64,000 nucleotides of DNA, taken from positions 1,054,001 to 1,118,000 of the forward strand of contig CP107210.1 of the NCBI GenBank assembly GCA_025757985.1, read 5' to 3'. Below the pieces are notes generated by a model. It did no database searches. It worked only from the letters and a program-made list of their open reading frames with translations, and was not told the DNA's origin. Positions 1 through 8,001 of this stretch are shown piece after piece; the first letter of the stretch is position 1, and every line of letters begins with the position of its first letter. The position numbers and the translations under genes are program-made. This stretch comes from Oscillospiraceae bacterium (lineage in GTDB: Bacteria; Bacillota; Clostridia; Oscillospirales; Ruminococcaceae).

Positions 1-22
1 CCAGTTTCATCTTTTCAACCAA
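1..22 (-). CDS. Start of a probable V-type ATP synthase subunit I (partial)
   Basis: Only seven codons lie in the window. Reading leftward from a TTG at 22-20 the peptide begins MVEKMKL, which resembles the usual start of V-type ATPase subunit I (the membrane stator subunit). An AAGGAG ribosome-binding site at 33-38 lies ten bases upstream. It follows the stalk and C subunit genes on the same strand, as expected in a V-ATPase operon. The call rests on context and a few residues, so it is tentative. Confidence 0.4.
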
Positions 23-74
23 TCAGTTCACACTCCTTAGCAACCTTGCCCCTCTCCGGTCTTTTGCCGCTTCG

Positions 75-181
75 TAGGGGCGGGGCTCTGCTCCGCCCGC
101 CAGCTTTACGCAGCCGCTCCTTTCCGGGAAAGCCACACACGGCAAAACGGCCACGGGCGGAGCAGAGCCCCGCCCCTACCG
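75..181. repeat. Family A dispersed palindromic repeat
   Basis: Two modules in inverted orientation bound this element: GTAGGGGCGGGGCTCTGCTC at the left and its reverse complement ending CCCCTAC at the right, with about 50 bases between. It fills the gap between the V-ATPase C subunit gene and the next gene to the left. The same GTAGGGG/CCCCTAC ends recur through the window with different inner palindromes. Confidence 0.7.
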
Positions 182-213
182 TGCAATTTCTTACAGAGAG
201 GCAAGTTTAAGAA

Positions 214-1272
214 TCAATCGTTCTCATCAAACCCGACCAGCAGCGGCTTCAGCTCCTCGGGCGGCAGCTTGTAATGCACGCCCTCAATGATGTGGTCCAG
301 ATCCTGCACCTCGCAGCGAGCCAGCCAGACATAACACATCATGACCAGCGTCGGGTCAGTCGAGAAGCGGAGCCACTTTTTGCACCAGTCGCAGCGGTAG
401 TGGAAGAAGCCCTCCTTCAGCACGCTGTATTCGTGGTGGCCCAGCAGCGGGCCGTACTTCGTTCTGGCGAACCGTGCCTTGAACTCCGCAAGGTCCCGAG
501 CTGCCAGAAGGTACTCCCACTCGGCGGCGGTCAGGGCCGTGCAGTCGCGGCGGGCGTTCGTGCGCACCACCGAATCCGGCGCGCTGATGCGGATGAGCCG
601 TGCGGCGTTCGAGACGGCGGAGGTGTCGCACTCCAGTTCCACAAGGTCGCGCAGCGTAGGCGCAGCGCTTGTGCCCTTCCCCATCGGTGCAAGCGCCACC
701 AGCGCCTTGTGGCGGCGATCCTGCAAAAGCGGCTCGGCCTGAGCGGTCAGGCCGCGGTCAGGCTTGGCGGTTTTCAGCGGTGCCAGAACCTTTTCCCACG
801 GCGTACCGGCCACAGCAGCCAAAATGCCATCGAGGCTCGTTGCCTTTGCCAAGGCGTACAGGTCGATGCAGCAGCGCTGCTGCATGAACTCAGGCAGCCG
901 GAACAGGTAATCACCCGGGCGGCCCGCATCCAGGCAGCGCATCGCGGCGGTCAGCTCGTCCACCTCACAGCAGAGGGTAAAGTATTCATACACCTTGCTG
1001 CCTGCGCTGCGGTCATACCGGCAAAGGCTGTCATACCGGGTGTACAGGCTCTGCCGCAGCAGGCTTTCCAGCTGGGCGCGGCGGGCGTACTGGGGGTTGA
1101 CATCGGCCAGCGCCGCGCTGTAGAGCGGCTGCTCCTTGAGGGCGGCGGCCAGCTCAGACATTGTGCGGCAGCCCATCAGGCGGCGGTAATCCTCTGCCCG
1201 CAGGCGGCGGCCGTACAGCGCCCGCGCCTTGGCCAGCACCGCATTGCCGGAGGCATTGCTTGCCTTCGTCAT
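214..1272 (-). CDS. ntpC: V-type ATP synthase subunit C (AC39 family)
   Basis: The 352-residue product matches the V/A-type ATPase C (AC39/d) subunit, the socket joining the central rotor stalk to the membrane c-ring. It has the family's repeated helical pattern with CMTMSELAAAL-like early and YDSLCRYD-like central segments, and a normal family length. I chose ATG at 1272 rather than the longer reading frame because the upstream gene's TGA (1271-1269) overlaps it as ATGA, so the two genes are translationally coupled. In Firmicutes such enzymes may couple Na+ or H+ movement to ATP; which ion cannot be told here. Confidence 0.85.
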   Translation of the reverse strand: MTKASNASGNAVLAKARALYGRRLRAEDYRRLMGCRTMSELAAALKEQPLYSAALADVNPQYARRAQLESLLRQSLYTRYDSLCRYDRSAGSKVYEYFTLCCEVDELTAAMRCLDAGRPGDYLFRLPEFMQQRCCIDLYALAKATSLDGILAAVAGTPWEKVLAPLKTAKPDRGLTAQAEPLLQDRRHKALVALAPMGKGTSAAPTLRDLVELECDTSAVSNAARLIRISAPDSVVRTNARRDCTALTAAEWEYLLAARDLAEFKARFARTKYGPLLGHHEYSVLKEGFFHYRCDWCKKWLRFSTDPTLVMMCYVWLARCEVQDLDHIIEGVHYKLPPEELKPLLVGFDEND

Positions 1273-1601
1273 TGTGCGGCCTCCCCGCTCAGGGTGCGCT
1301 GTACAAGCGCTGCGCACCATTCAGCTTCATGGCTCCGGGCGGCGGCGGTCATGGCCTCGGCAGCCTGCTGGCACTGCTGCTCCAGCGCAGCAAGGGCGGC
1401 GGCGTTGCCCTGCTCGGCAGCCTTGGCGGCGGCCTCGCAGGCTGCCTTTTCGCGGGCGTCACACTCCGCAATGATCTTCTGCTTCTGCTCGTCCAGCGCG
1501 GCCAGCCGGGCCGTGCGTTCCAGCTTGGCCTTTTCACTGACCTTTCGCTGGGCGGCATCCATCTCCAAAATAGCCTGCATCAGGTCGTTCACATCTTTCA
1601 T
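1269..1601 (-). CDS. V-type ATPase peripheral-stalk (G/H-like) subunit
   Basis: This 110-residue protein is almost entirely a charged, Ala/Glu/Lys-rich predicted coiled coil (about residues 15-95), typical of the V-type ATPase G/H (NtpF) peripheral-stalk subunit. Start ATG at 1601 is preceded by GAGGTG; the longer open frame upstream runs through an intergenic repeat and is not coding. Its stop overlaps the subunit C start by four bases. The coiled-coil character alone is not diagnostic, so the identification leans on the neighbour. Confidence 0.7.
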   Translation of the reverse strand: MKDVNDLMQAILEMDAAQRKVSEKAKLERTARLAALDEQKQKIIAECDAREKAACEAAAKAAEQGNAAALAALEQQCQQAAEAMTAAARSHEAEWCAALVQRTLSGEAAQ

Positions 1602-1657
1602 GCAATGCACCTCACTCTTTGAGAGCTTTACCTGAGAATTGTAGCCACCCATAAACC

Positions 1658-1708
1658 GTAGGGGTGCTGCGGGCGTAGGGCGGTCAGTCCCCTGACCGCC
1701 GCCGGATG
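1658..1708. repeat. Family A repeat module in the V-ATPase leader
   Basis: GTAGGGCGGTCAG and CTGACCGCC form a palindrome next to a second GTAGGGG start. It sits between the predicted promoter (1761-1788) and the first V-ATPase gene, so it would be transcribed as a hairpin in the 5' leader. Confidence 0.55.
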
Positions 1709-1760
1709 CAGCCTGTTTATTTATATAAATAGGTACACCCAACTTTCAGGTTCAGCCGTA

Positions 1761-1788
1761 ATTATAGCACTATGACCAAATATAGCAA
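1761..1788 (-). promoter_or_regulatory. Predicted sigma-A promoter for the V-ATPase genes
   Basis: On the minus strand a TTGCTA -35 box and a TATAAT -10 box are separated by 16 bases. The implied transcript has a leader of about 150 bases before the ATG at 1601. Confidence 0.65.
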
Positions 1789-1812
1789 GTGGTCTTTGTG
1801 CAGTTTTATTTG

Positions 1813-2335
1813 TTACAAAAATAGGTTTGTGTTTTTTCTGTCGATGTTTTGCGAAATCGATCTCACTGCTTTTTCATGGGCGGCCAGCCCTTTGCCGAAC
1901 ACGAACCGCACCAGCGGGCCTGCGCCGCACAGCTGCCACAGGAAGGCTGCGGGATAGTTCAGCGCCGTGGTCTGCACCAGATGGCAAAAAAGTTCGCGTT
2001 ATGGCTGTCCTTGAAGAACAGCGTGGCGAAAAAGCTCATCAGCGGGCACATCATCCACGCGGACAGGCAGGAGATGCGGCAATCAGGAACACCTGCTTGT
2101 CCTTGCCGGGGGTGAACCAACCCATAGCGATGCGTATGGCTGCGGGGCCGACCAGAAAGGTATCCAGCAGGAAGCCGATGTACGCCCATGATGGCAGCTC
2201 GCTGAGGGGCAGCGGCGAAGATGAAATTCTGCATCCCGCCCACATCCAGTGCGATATTGTAGCAGACCATCCCGTAGACCATGACGCAGACCATCATGAC
2301 GGTGTAAACGATTCCTGTTTCTTTGTTTGCGGCAT
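1813..2335 (-). pseudogene. Decayed DUF2798-family membrane protein gene
   Basis: Fragments in three frames together spell a DUF2798-type protein of two to three membrane helices: the start MPQTKKQ at 2335 behind GGAG, then VYTVMMVCVMVYGMVCYNIA, then YIGFLLDTFLVG, then MMCPLMSFFATLFFKD, then QTTALNYPAAFLWQ and GPLVRFVFGKG, ending at TAA 1813-1815. At least four or five small indels are needed to join them, and most do not lie in homopolymer runs. That pattern fits real decay rather than base-calling error. The function of the family is unknown. Confidence 0.75.
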
Positions 2336-2373
2336 TGCAATTACTCCTCATATGTATGTTATTTTCTCCAAAC

Positions 2374-2425
2374 AAAAAACAGCCGCAGGGTGTCGCTCAA
2401 CTCGTTGCGACGCCCTGCGGCTGTT
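2374..2425 (-). terminator. Strong hairpin plus T-run in the DUF2798 leader
   Basis: On the minus strand a 17-bp GC-rich stem (ACAGCCGCAGGG... paired with ...CCCTGCGGCTGT) runs into TTTTTTG. It lies between a predicted promoter at 2453-2481 and the pseudogene start at 2335, so it would act as a leader terminator or end a short RNA. Confidence 0.65.
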
Positions 2426-2452
2426 GTCTCACTGCGTTGGAAAGTGGAGTCA

Positions 2453-2481
2453 GTATACCGCAAATTTTCCGCTTATGTAAT
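2453..2481 (-). promoter_or_regulatory. Predicted promoter upstream of the DUF2798 pseudogene
   Basis: On the minus strand TTACAT and TATACT are 17 bases apart. A transcript from here would meet the terminator-like hairpin after about 25 bases. Confidence 0.45.
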
Positions 2482-2572
2482 ACCCCTGCACAAATTTCTG
2501 CACTTTGTATAAAATATTTCTCCGTTTTGCCGCGTCATTTTGGTACAAAACGCCGCATGTGTCGCCGTAAAC

Positions 2573-2601
2573 TTTACAGCGGCGGCGCGGCGCGCTATAA
2601 T
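2573..2601 (+). promoter_or_regulatory. Promoter for the YoaK-like gene
   Basis: TTTACA and TATAAT are separated by 17 bases, upstream of the ATG at 2671. A family A palindrome (2613-2641) lies in the leader. Confidence 0.75.
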
Positions 2602-2612
2602 GGGCAATGATT

Positions 2613-2641
2613 GCAGGGGCGGCCGTTGGCCGCCCCTGCAC
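2613..2641. repeat. Family A palindrome
   Basis: GCAGGGGCGGCC GTT GGCCGCCCCTGC is a near-perfect palindrome. It lies in the 5' leader of the YoaK-like gene and belongs to the same dispersed family, with GCAGGGG in place of GTAGGGG. Confidence 0.6.
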
Positions 2642-2670
2642 GCGCAGTCACATAGAGAGGTCGGAAAATC

Positions 2671-3354
2671 ATGTCACATTCACTATTGCATCACCGCGGC
2701 CAGATGTCCGAGGCGTTCCGCACGGTCATGTTTTTGTCCGCATCGGGCGGACTGCAGGATGCCTACACCTACATTGGGCGCGGCAAGGTGTTTGCCAACG
2801 CCCAGACCGGCAACATCGTCCTGATGAGCCAAAGCCTGTTCGAGGGCGATTTTTCGCGGTTCGCCCACTATTTTATCCCCGTGCTGTCCTTTGCGCTGGG
2901 TGTGGCGGCGGCGGAGTGCATCCGCCTGCGCTGGCGCGAGGCAAGGCGCGTCCACTGGCGGCAGCTGGTGCTGCTGGCGGAGATCGTACTGCTGTTCGTG
3001 GTCGGGTTCTTCCCTGCCGCGTGGGACATGGGTGCCAACGCATTGGTATCCTTTGCCTGCGCCATGCAGGTACAGGCCTTCCGCAAGGTACACGGCTATC
3101 CGTTTGCCAGTACCATGTGCATCGGCAATCTGCGCAGCGGCATGGATTCTCTGGTGGCGTTCGGCCATACGCGGGATAAAAGCCTGCTGTACAAGGCACT
3201 GCACTATTTCGGCGTCATCCTTGTCTTTGCGCTGGGTGCCGGCGTGGGTACCCAGTGCGTAGCTGTGCTGGGTGCCAAGACGATCTGGCTGTCCTGCGCC
3301 CTGCTTGCGGTAAGCCTCTGCTTTATGTTCATCAAGGAGGATCTTGAGGACTGA
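2671..3354 (+). CDS. YoaK family (DUF1275) membrane protein
   Basis: The 227-residue protein has about six hydrophobic segments and the DUF1275/YoaK signature near its start (residues 25-50: SGGLQDAYTYIGRG followed by FANAQTGNIV). Members are inner-membrane proteins of unknown role, sometimes grouped with transporters. The start has an AGAGAGG ribosome-binding site and a 17-bp-spaced promoter. It is a single-gene unit convergent with the P-type ATPase and separated from it by a bidirectional terminator. Confidence 0.85.
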   Translation: MSHSLLHHRGQMSEAFRTVMFLSASGGLQDAYTYIGRGKVFANAQTGNIVLMSQSLFEGDFSRFAHYFIPVLSFALGVAAAECIRLRWREARRVHWRQLVLLAEIVLLFVVGFFPAAWDMGANALVSFACAMQVQAFRKVHGYPFASTMCIGNLRSGMDSLVAFGHTRDKSLLYKALHYFGVILVFALGAGVGTQCVAVLGAKTIWLSCALLAVSLCFMFIKEDLED

Positions 3355-3360
3355 GCAAAA

Positions 3361-3404
3361 AATCCCCCGCAGACCATGGCGGCCTGCGGGGGGGATTTTT
3401 TTTT
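3361..3404. terminator. Bidirectional terminator between convergent genes
   Basis: AATCCCCCGCAG pairs with CTGCGGGGGGATT and is followed by nine T on the plus strand; the minus strand also has a T-run. It serves the YoaK-like gene and the P-type ATPase, whose TAA (3403-3405) lies inside the T-run. Confidence 0.85.
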
Positions 3405-5770
3405 ATGCCTGCTTGCGGGCGTGTTTGTTTTTCAAGTCATTATAGATACCGTGCAGCCGCTCGCCAAGGAAGGTCAGCCCTGCCAGTGTCGGCGCACTGA
3501 GCGCCAGCAGCACGATGAGTACCAGCACACCGCCCAGATTCAGGCGGACCAGCGGCAGCCACGGTGCCAGCAAAAGCGCCCCGCCAATGCCCGCCGCCGC
3601 CATGCTGCCCCAGATAGCCCAGTGCAGCGGCGTGAACGGGATACAAACGCCCCACAAAATCTGCAGACCGACACAGAGGATGGCCAGCGTGCAGATCGTG
3701 CCTACCATCTCGGATGGGATGTCGAACGCAAAGCCGAAGCCCTGTGCGCAGAACACCAGCAGAAAATCCGTCAGCCCGCCGGGCATGGCGGCCCGCATGA
3801 CATTGCGCATAAATTTGCCGCGCACCAGTTCATGGTTCGGCTCAAGCGCCAAAAAGAATGCCGGTGCGCCGATGGTGGCAAAGGTGACGAGGGACAACTG
3901 CAGCGGCTGGAACGGATAGGCCAGCGGCAGCCCCAGCGCCACGATGCTGAGCAGGAACGAGAAGATGTTCTTGACCAAAAACAGCGAGGCCGAGCGCTGG
4001 ATGTTGTTGATGACACGCCGCCCCTCGGCCACCACGCTGGGCAGGGCCGCAAAGTCGGAGTCGAGCAGCACCAGCTGCGCGACCTGACTGGCCGCCTGTG
4101 CGCCCGATGCCATGGCAATGCCGCAGTCGGCATCTTTTAACGCCAAAACGTCATTTACGCCATCTCCGGTCATGGCTACGGTGTGGCCGCGCTTTTTGCA
4201 GCGCGTGGACAAGCTGGCGCTTCTGCTCAGGCGTCACACGGCCAAACACCGTGCATTTTTCGGCGGCCTCGGCCAGCGCCTGCTCACTGCGCAGGGTGGC
4301 GGCGTCCACCCAATGCTCGGCCCCCGCAATGCCCGCGTCTGCAGCCACATGGCTGACAGCCTGCGGGTCATCGCCCGAGATGACCTTGACATCGACCCCC
4401 TGTCTGGCAAAAAAACGGAAGGTCTTGGGGGCATTCTCCCGGATGCGGTTCTGCAGCGGCAGCAGCGCCAGAAATTCCAGCTGCGCTGCATCCAGAGCCG
4501 CGGGTGGGTCAGGCAGGGCTGCGTTGTATTTTGCCAGCAGCAGCACACGGCGGCCCTGTGCCAGCAGCGGGGAAAGTGCGCCGGTCAGCTCCCCGGCGCG
4601 GGGCCCCGCCAAAATATCCGGTGCGCCCACCACATAACAGCCCTGCGCGCCGAAATCCTTAGCGCTGTACTTGTACGCCGTGTTAAAGGGCACCGTGCGC
4701 ACCGCAAACCAGTCGGCGCCCCCCTGCCCAAAGCGATCGGTCAGGGCGCGGCCGGTGTCGTTGTCGGGCTGCTCCCCGCGTAGAAGGCGTGCAGGATCTC
4801 GTCCAGCGGCGCATTTTCTGCCAGCGGCAGCGGGTCGTCTGCCTGCATGGCGCTCTCGGTGATTGTGCCGGTCTTGTCCACGCAGAGAGTATCCACCCGG
4901 GCAAGCGTTTCAATGCAGTTCATATCCCGCGTCAGCACCCTGCGTTTGGCAAGGCGCATCATGCTCACGGCCAGCGCCACGCTCGTCAGCAGGTAAAGTC
5001 CCTCGGGGATCATGCCGATGAGCGCCGCCACCGTGGCATTGACAGTCTCCTTCATCGTCAGCTCCAGCACCCAGTGCTGCTTCCAGATCAGCACCGCGCC
5101 GATCGGGATAAGCGCTATGCCGATAAATTTGATCAGCCTGTCAAGGCTGCGCATCATCTCACCCCGGGCGACACGGTGGCCGTTGGCCTGAGCCTCGGCT
5201 GTCAGCTTGCTGGCGTAGCTGTCCGCGCCGACATGGGTCAGCCGCGCTGTGCAGCGCCCCGCCATGAGAAAGCTGCCTGAACGCAGCTCACTGCCCGCCT
5301 CCTTCGGCACAGCCCGGGCCTCGCCGGTGATGAGGGATTCGTTGGCCTGCGCGCTGCCGTCCAGCACAACGGCGTCTGCCACGATTCTGGTCCCCCGCGC
5401 CGAACTCCACCACATCGTCCCGGACCAGATCATCGGAGAGCACCTCGCACCATTGGCCATCGCGCAGGCAGCGCACCTTACGGGCCGATACAAGGGTCAG
5501 CTCATCAATGGTCTTTTTGGCGCGCAGCTGCTGCACGATGCCGATGAGGGTATTCCAGAACACGATGCCGAGAAAGCCCATGTTCAGCCACGAGCGCACG
5601 AGCGCCAGCATGACGGCCAGTACCAGAAAAACAAGGTTGAAATAGGTACAGATATTGTCCCGCACGATCTCACCGGTGGTCTTGGTCTGGGAGCGGGGCG
5701 GCTGATTCGTCTGGCCCGCTGCGCGGCGCGTTTCGACCTCGGCAGCGGTCAGCCCGTGATACGATGGCAT
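3403..5770 (-). pseudogene. P-type cation-transporting ATPase, frame-disrupted at three homopolymers
   Basis: Joined across three frames this is a complete P-type ATPase of about 788 residues. In order it has an N-terminal cytoplasmic segment, actuator domain (SLITGEARA), PEGL membrane motif, phosphorylation motif VDKTGT, nucleotide-binding domain, hinge MTGDGVND and C-terminal membrane helices. It resembles the CtpE/CaxP-type group linked to calcium export, though specificity is inference. Start ATG 5770 follows GGAG. The breaks lie at C5 5392-5396 (one extra base), C4 4774-4777 (one missing) and T5 4193-4197 (one extra). All three are homopolymer length changes, so the gene may be intact in the organism. 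Confidence 0.75.
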
Positions 5771-5805
5771 GTAGGAGGCTCCTTTCGGGTGGAATTGGGT
5801 GGGTT

Positions 5806-5891
5806 GTAGGGGCCGCACATGTGCGGTCCGCGGCTTTCCCGTGATTGCGCGTTTGCCGTTCGGCTGCGGGCCGGGCATGCCCGGCCCCTAC
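5806..5891. repeat. Family A composite repeat
   Basis: It opens with GTAGGGGCCGCACATGTGCG and closes with GGGCCGGGCATGCCCGGCCC plus CTAC. The inner filler (CGCGGCTTTCCCG...GTTTGCCG) is shared with copies at 12.1 and 13.6 kb. It lies just upstream of the P-type ATPase start. Confidence 0.75.
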
Positions 5892-5940
5892 AGCATAAAC
5901 GATCCACATCGCTTTATTATGGCAAGTATACCCATCAAGT

Positions 5941-5995
5941 ATGAACAAAACAAGTGCCCGGCTGCATTTTGGTGCAGTCGGGCAGTTTTGTTCAT
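5941..5995. terminator. Large inverted repeat, likely terminator of the prfB-marR unit
   Basis: ATGAACAAAAC and GTTTTGTTCAT flank an inner stem (TGCCCG-CTGCA...TGCAG-CGGGCA). On the minus strand, after the MarR gene stop at 6020, the stem runs into TTGTTTTGTT, so it can end that transcript. Confidence 0.6.
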
Positions 5996-6019
5996 ATTGG
6001 TCAGCAGGGCAGCGCCGGC

Positions 6020-6496
6020 TTAGTCCTCCAGCGGTGCAAAGGCTGCCGTGGGGTCGGCCTCCACAGCCTCGAGATTTTCGGTCAGCTGTGCAAGCACCTT
6101 ATAGAATATGGCCAGCTCGCCGGGGTCTATCCCCTCATCGGCGCGGCGCGACACATCGGCCACCACGGCCCTTACCCGCGCGGCACGGTCGCGGCCCGCA
6201 TCGGTCAGCCGGTAGATAGCGTTATACTTGCCGGGTGCGCCGCACTTCTGGACCAGACCGCTGCGGACCAGATCGGCCAGCACGCGGGAGATCATTGCCG
6301 GGTCAAGGTCGCACCGCTCGGTCAGTTCCGAGAAGCGATACCCATCGGGGGCAGCATCAAGCTGGCAAAGCACCAGCGTGTGCCCGGCCTTCAGCTCAAT
6401 GCGGTTCATGCCGTCCGTCTTGATGCGCTGGATGACCTTCTGCAGGCGGGACAGCGAGACGGACAGGCGGATAAAACGATCATTCATATCAGACAT
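6020..6496 (-). CDS. MarR-family transcriptional regulator
   Basis: The 158-residue protein has a winged helix-turn-helix at about residues 45-110 (FSELTERCDLDPAMISRVL then a wing with KYNAIYRLTDAG), flanked by dimerisation helices, as in MarR regulators. The ATG at 6496 overlaps the end of prfB (stop 6489-6491); an alternative ATG at 6487 is possible. Overlap implies co-transcription with prfB. Its target is unknown. The nearest divergent candidate is not obvious, since the P-type ATPase is downstream on the same strand. Confidence 0.8.
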   Translation of the reverse strand: MSDMNDRFIRLSVSLSRLQKVIQRIKTDGMNRIELKAGHTLVLCQLDAAPDGYRFSELTERCDLDPAMISRVLADLVRSGLVQKCGAPGKYNAIYRLTDAGRDRAARVRAVVADVSRRADEGIDPGELAIFYKVLAQLTENLEAVEADPTAAFAPLED

Positions 6497-7610
6497 CCTG
6501 CAGCTCGCCGCGGGAGCTTGCCTTCAGATAGGCATAGATGAAGCCGTCCAGATCACCGTCCATAACAGCCTGCACATTGCCGCTCTCGTAGTTGGTGCGG
6601 TGATCCTTGACCAGCGTGTAGGGCATAAAGACATAGCTGCGGATCTGGTGACCCCAGGCGATCTCATTCTGGACGCCCTTGATGTCATCGATCTTATCCT
6701 TGTGCTGCTGCAAAGCGATCTGGTACAGCTTGGCCTTCATCATCTCCATGGCGTACTCGCGGTTCTGCAGCTGGCTGCGCTGGGTCTGGCAGGTCGTCAC
6801 GATGCCGGTGGGCTTGTGGATCAGGCGGACGGCAGAGGACGTCTTGTTGATGTGCTGGCCGCCTGCGCCGGAGGAGCGGTAGACCTGCATCTCGATGTCG
6901 GCGGGGTTGATTTCAATGTTGATGTTGTTGTCCAGCTCGGGCATGACCTCAAGGCTGGAGAAGCTGGTCTGGCGGCGGGCGTTGGCGTCAAACGGGCTGA
7001 TGCGCACCAGACGGTGGACGCCGTGCTCGCTCTTGAGCATGCCGTAGGCGTTGGGGCCCTTGACCATCATCGAGGCAGACTTGATACCGGCCTCATCACC
7101 GTCCAGCACATCCAGCACCTCAACGCTGTAGCCGTGTGCCTCCGCCCAGCGGGTGTACATGCGGTAGAGCATCTCGGCCCAGTCCTGCGCCTCGGTGCCG
7201 CCGGTGCCGGCGTGGAAGGTCAGGATGGCGTTGTTGTGGTCGTACTCACCGTTGAGCATCGTCATAAGCTGCAGCTCATCAATGGCCTTCTCCACACCGT
7301 TGACAGCCTCCTCACCCTCAGCGGCGAGGGCGGGGTCGTTTTCCTCCTCGATCATCTCCAGCAGGGTCTCGGCCTCCTCATACTGGGTGGAGAGCTTACC
7401 GAAGCGCTCCAGCTTATTTTTGACCTCACCCATCTCACTGATGATCTTCTGGCTGCGGTCCTGATCATCGTAGAAGCCGGGCATCGTCATCTGGTGCTCC
7501 AGCTCAGCCAGACGCTTCTCGCTGGCTTCGATGGAAAGGGCGTCCCGCAGGTCGTCCACGGCAGTCTTCATGCCGCCGAGTTTTGCTTTCAGTTCGTCAA
7601 TCGTAATCAT
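6489..7610 (-). CDS. prfB: Peptide chain release factor 2
   Basis: RF2 (373 aa) ends translation at UGA and UAA. The SPF stop-recognition tripeptide is visible in VRISPFDANARR (about residue 206) and the catalytic GGQ in SSGAGGQHINKT (about residue 249). Unlike many bacterial prfB genes there is no in-frame UGA near codon 25, so the programmed +1 frameshift autoregulation is absent. The ATG at 7610 has GGGAAACGATAT upstream, a weak ribosome-binding site. A consensus promoter lies at 7660-7688. It is followed by an overlapping MarR gene. Confidence 0.95.
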   Translation of the reverse strand: MITIDELKAKLGGMKTAVDDLRDALSIEASEKRLAELEHQMTMPGFYDDQDRSQKIISEMGEVKNKLERFGKLSTQYEEAETLLEMIEEENDPALAAEGEEAVNGVEKAIDELQLMTMLNGEYDHNNAILTFHAGTGGTEAQDWAEMLYRMYTRWAEAHGYSVEVLDVLDGDEAGIKSASMMVKGPNAYGMLKSEHGVHRLVRISPFDANARRQTSFSSLEVMPELDNNINIEINPADIEMQVYRSSGAGGQHINKTSSAVRLIHKPTGIVTTCQTQRSQLQNREYAMEMMKAKLYQIALQQHKDKIDDIKGVQNEIAWGHQIRSYVFMPYTLVKDHRTNYESGNVQAVMDGDLDGFIYAYLKASSRGELQDV

Positions 7611-7659
7611 ATATCGTTTCCCTCGTCACACATAAGTTGGCATAAAATTACATAGTACC

Positions 7660-7688
7660 ATTATAAGCGAATTGGCGGGCGTTGTAAA
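7660..7688 (-). promoter_or_regulatory. Promoter for prfB-marR
   Basis: On the minus strand TTTACA and TATAAT are separated by 17 bases, about 50 bases upstream of the prfB ATG. Confidence 0.8.
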
Positions 7689-7716
7689 GAGGGGAAATCA
7701 TATATAATGAAGGTTC

Positions 7717-7889
7717 GTAGGGAGGGGTCTTGACCCCTCCGGGCCGTTATCGGCAGCGGCGAGGTTTCCGGGCAGCATATATGCCGCCCCTACGGACCTT
7801 CCGCAGGCTTGTAGGGGACGCATATATGCGTCCCGGGGCAGTCTGCGACAGCCGTCAGGTTCCGCGGAGGGGTCAAGACCCCTCCCTAC
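7717..7889. repeat. Family A composite repeat, four modules
   Basis: The modules carry the palindromes GGAGGGGTCTTGACCCCTCC, GCATATATGC (twice) and a mirrored GGAGGGGTC...CTCCCTAC end. With flanks it accounts for most of the 390-base gap between prfB and the zinc-ribbon gene; no gene is seen there. Confidence 0.75.
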
Positions 7890-7945
7890 AACTCCGCTGT
7901 AAAAGCCCGTTTTTCCGTTTATCTTGTAAAGTTTTTATGTTTTCT

Positions 7946-7974
7946 TTGCATTTATCCATTTGATGCGGTATAAT
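7946..7974 (+). promoter_or_regulatory. Promoter for the zinc-ribbon membrane protein
   Basis: TTGCAT and TATAAT are separated by 17 bases, about 28 bases before the ATG at 8002. Confidence 0.75.
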
Positions 7975-8001
7975 GACTTTATGTTACTGGGAGGATATTC
8001 A

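Noticed and set aside
1720..1733. TATTTATATAAATA palindrome as an operator
   Set aside because: A single AT-rich palindrome in the V-ATPase leader with no second copy or linked regulator; too weak to claim.
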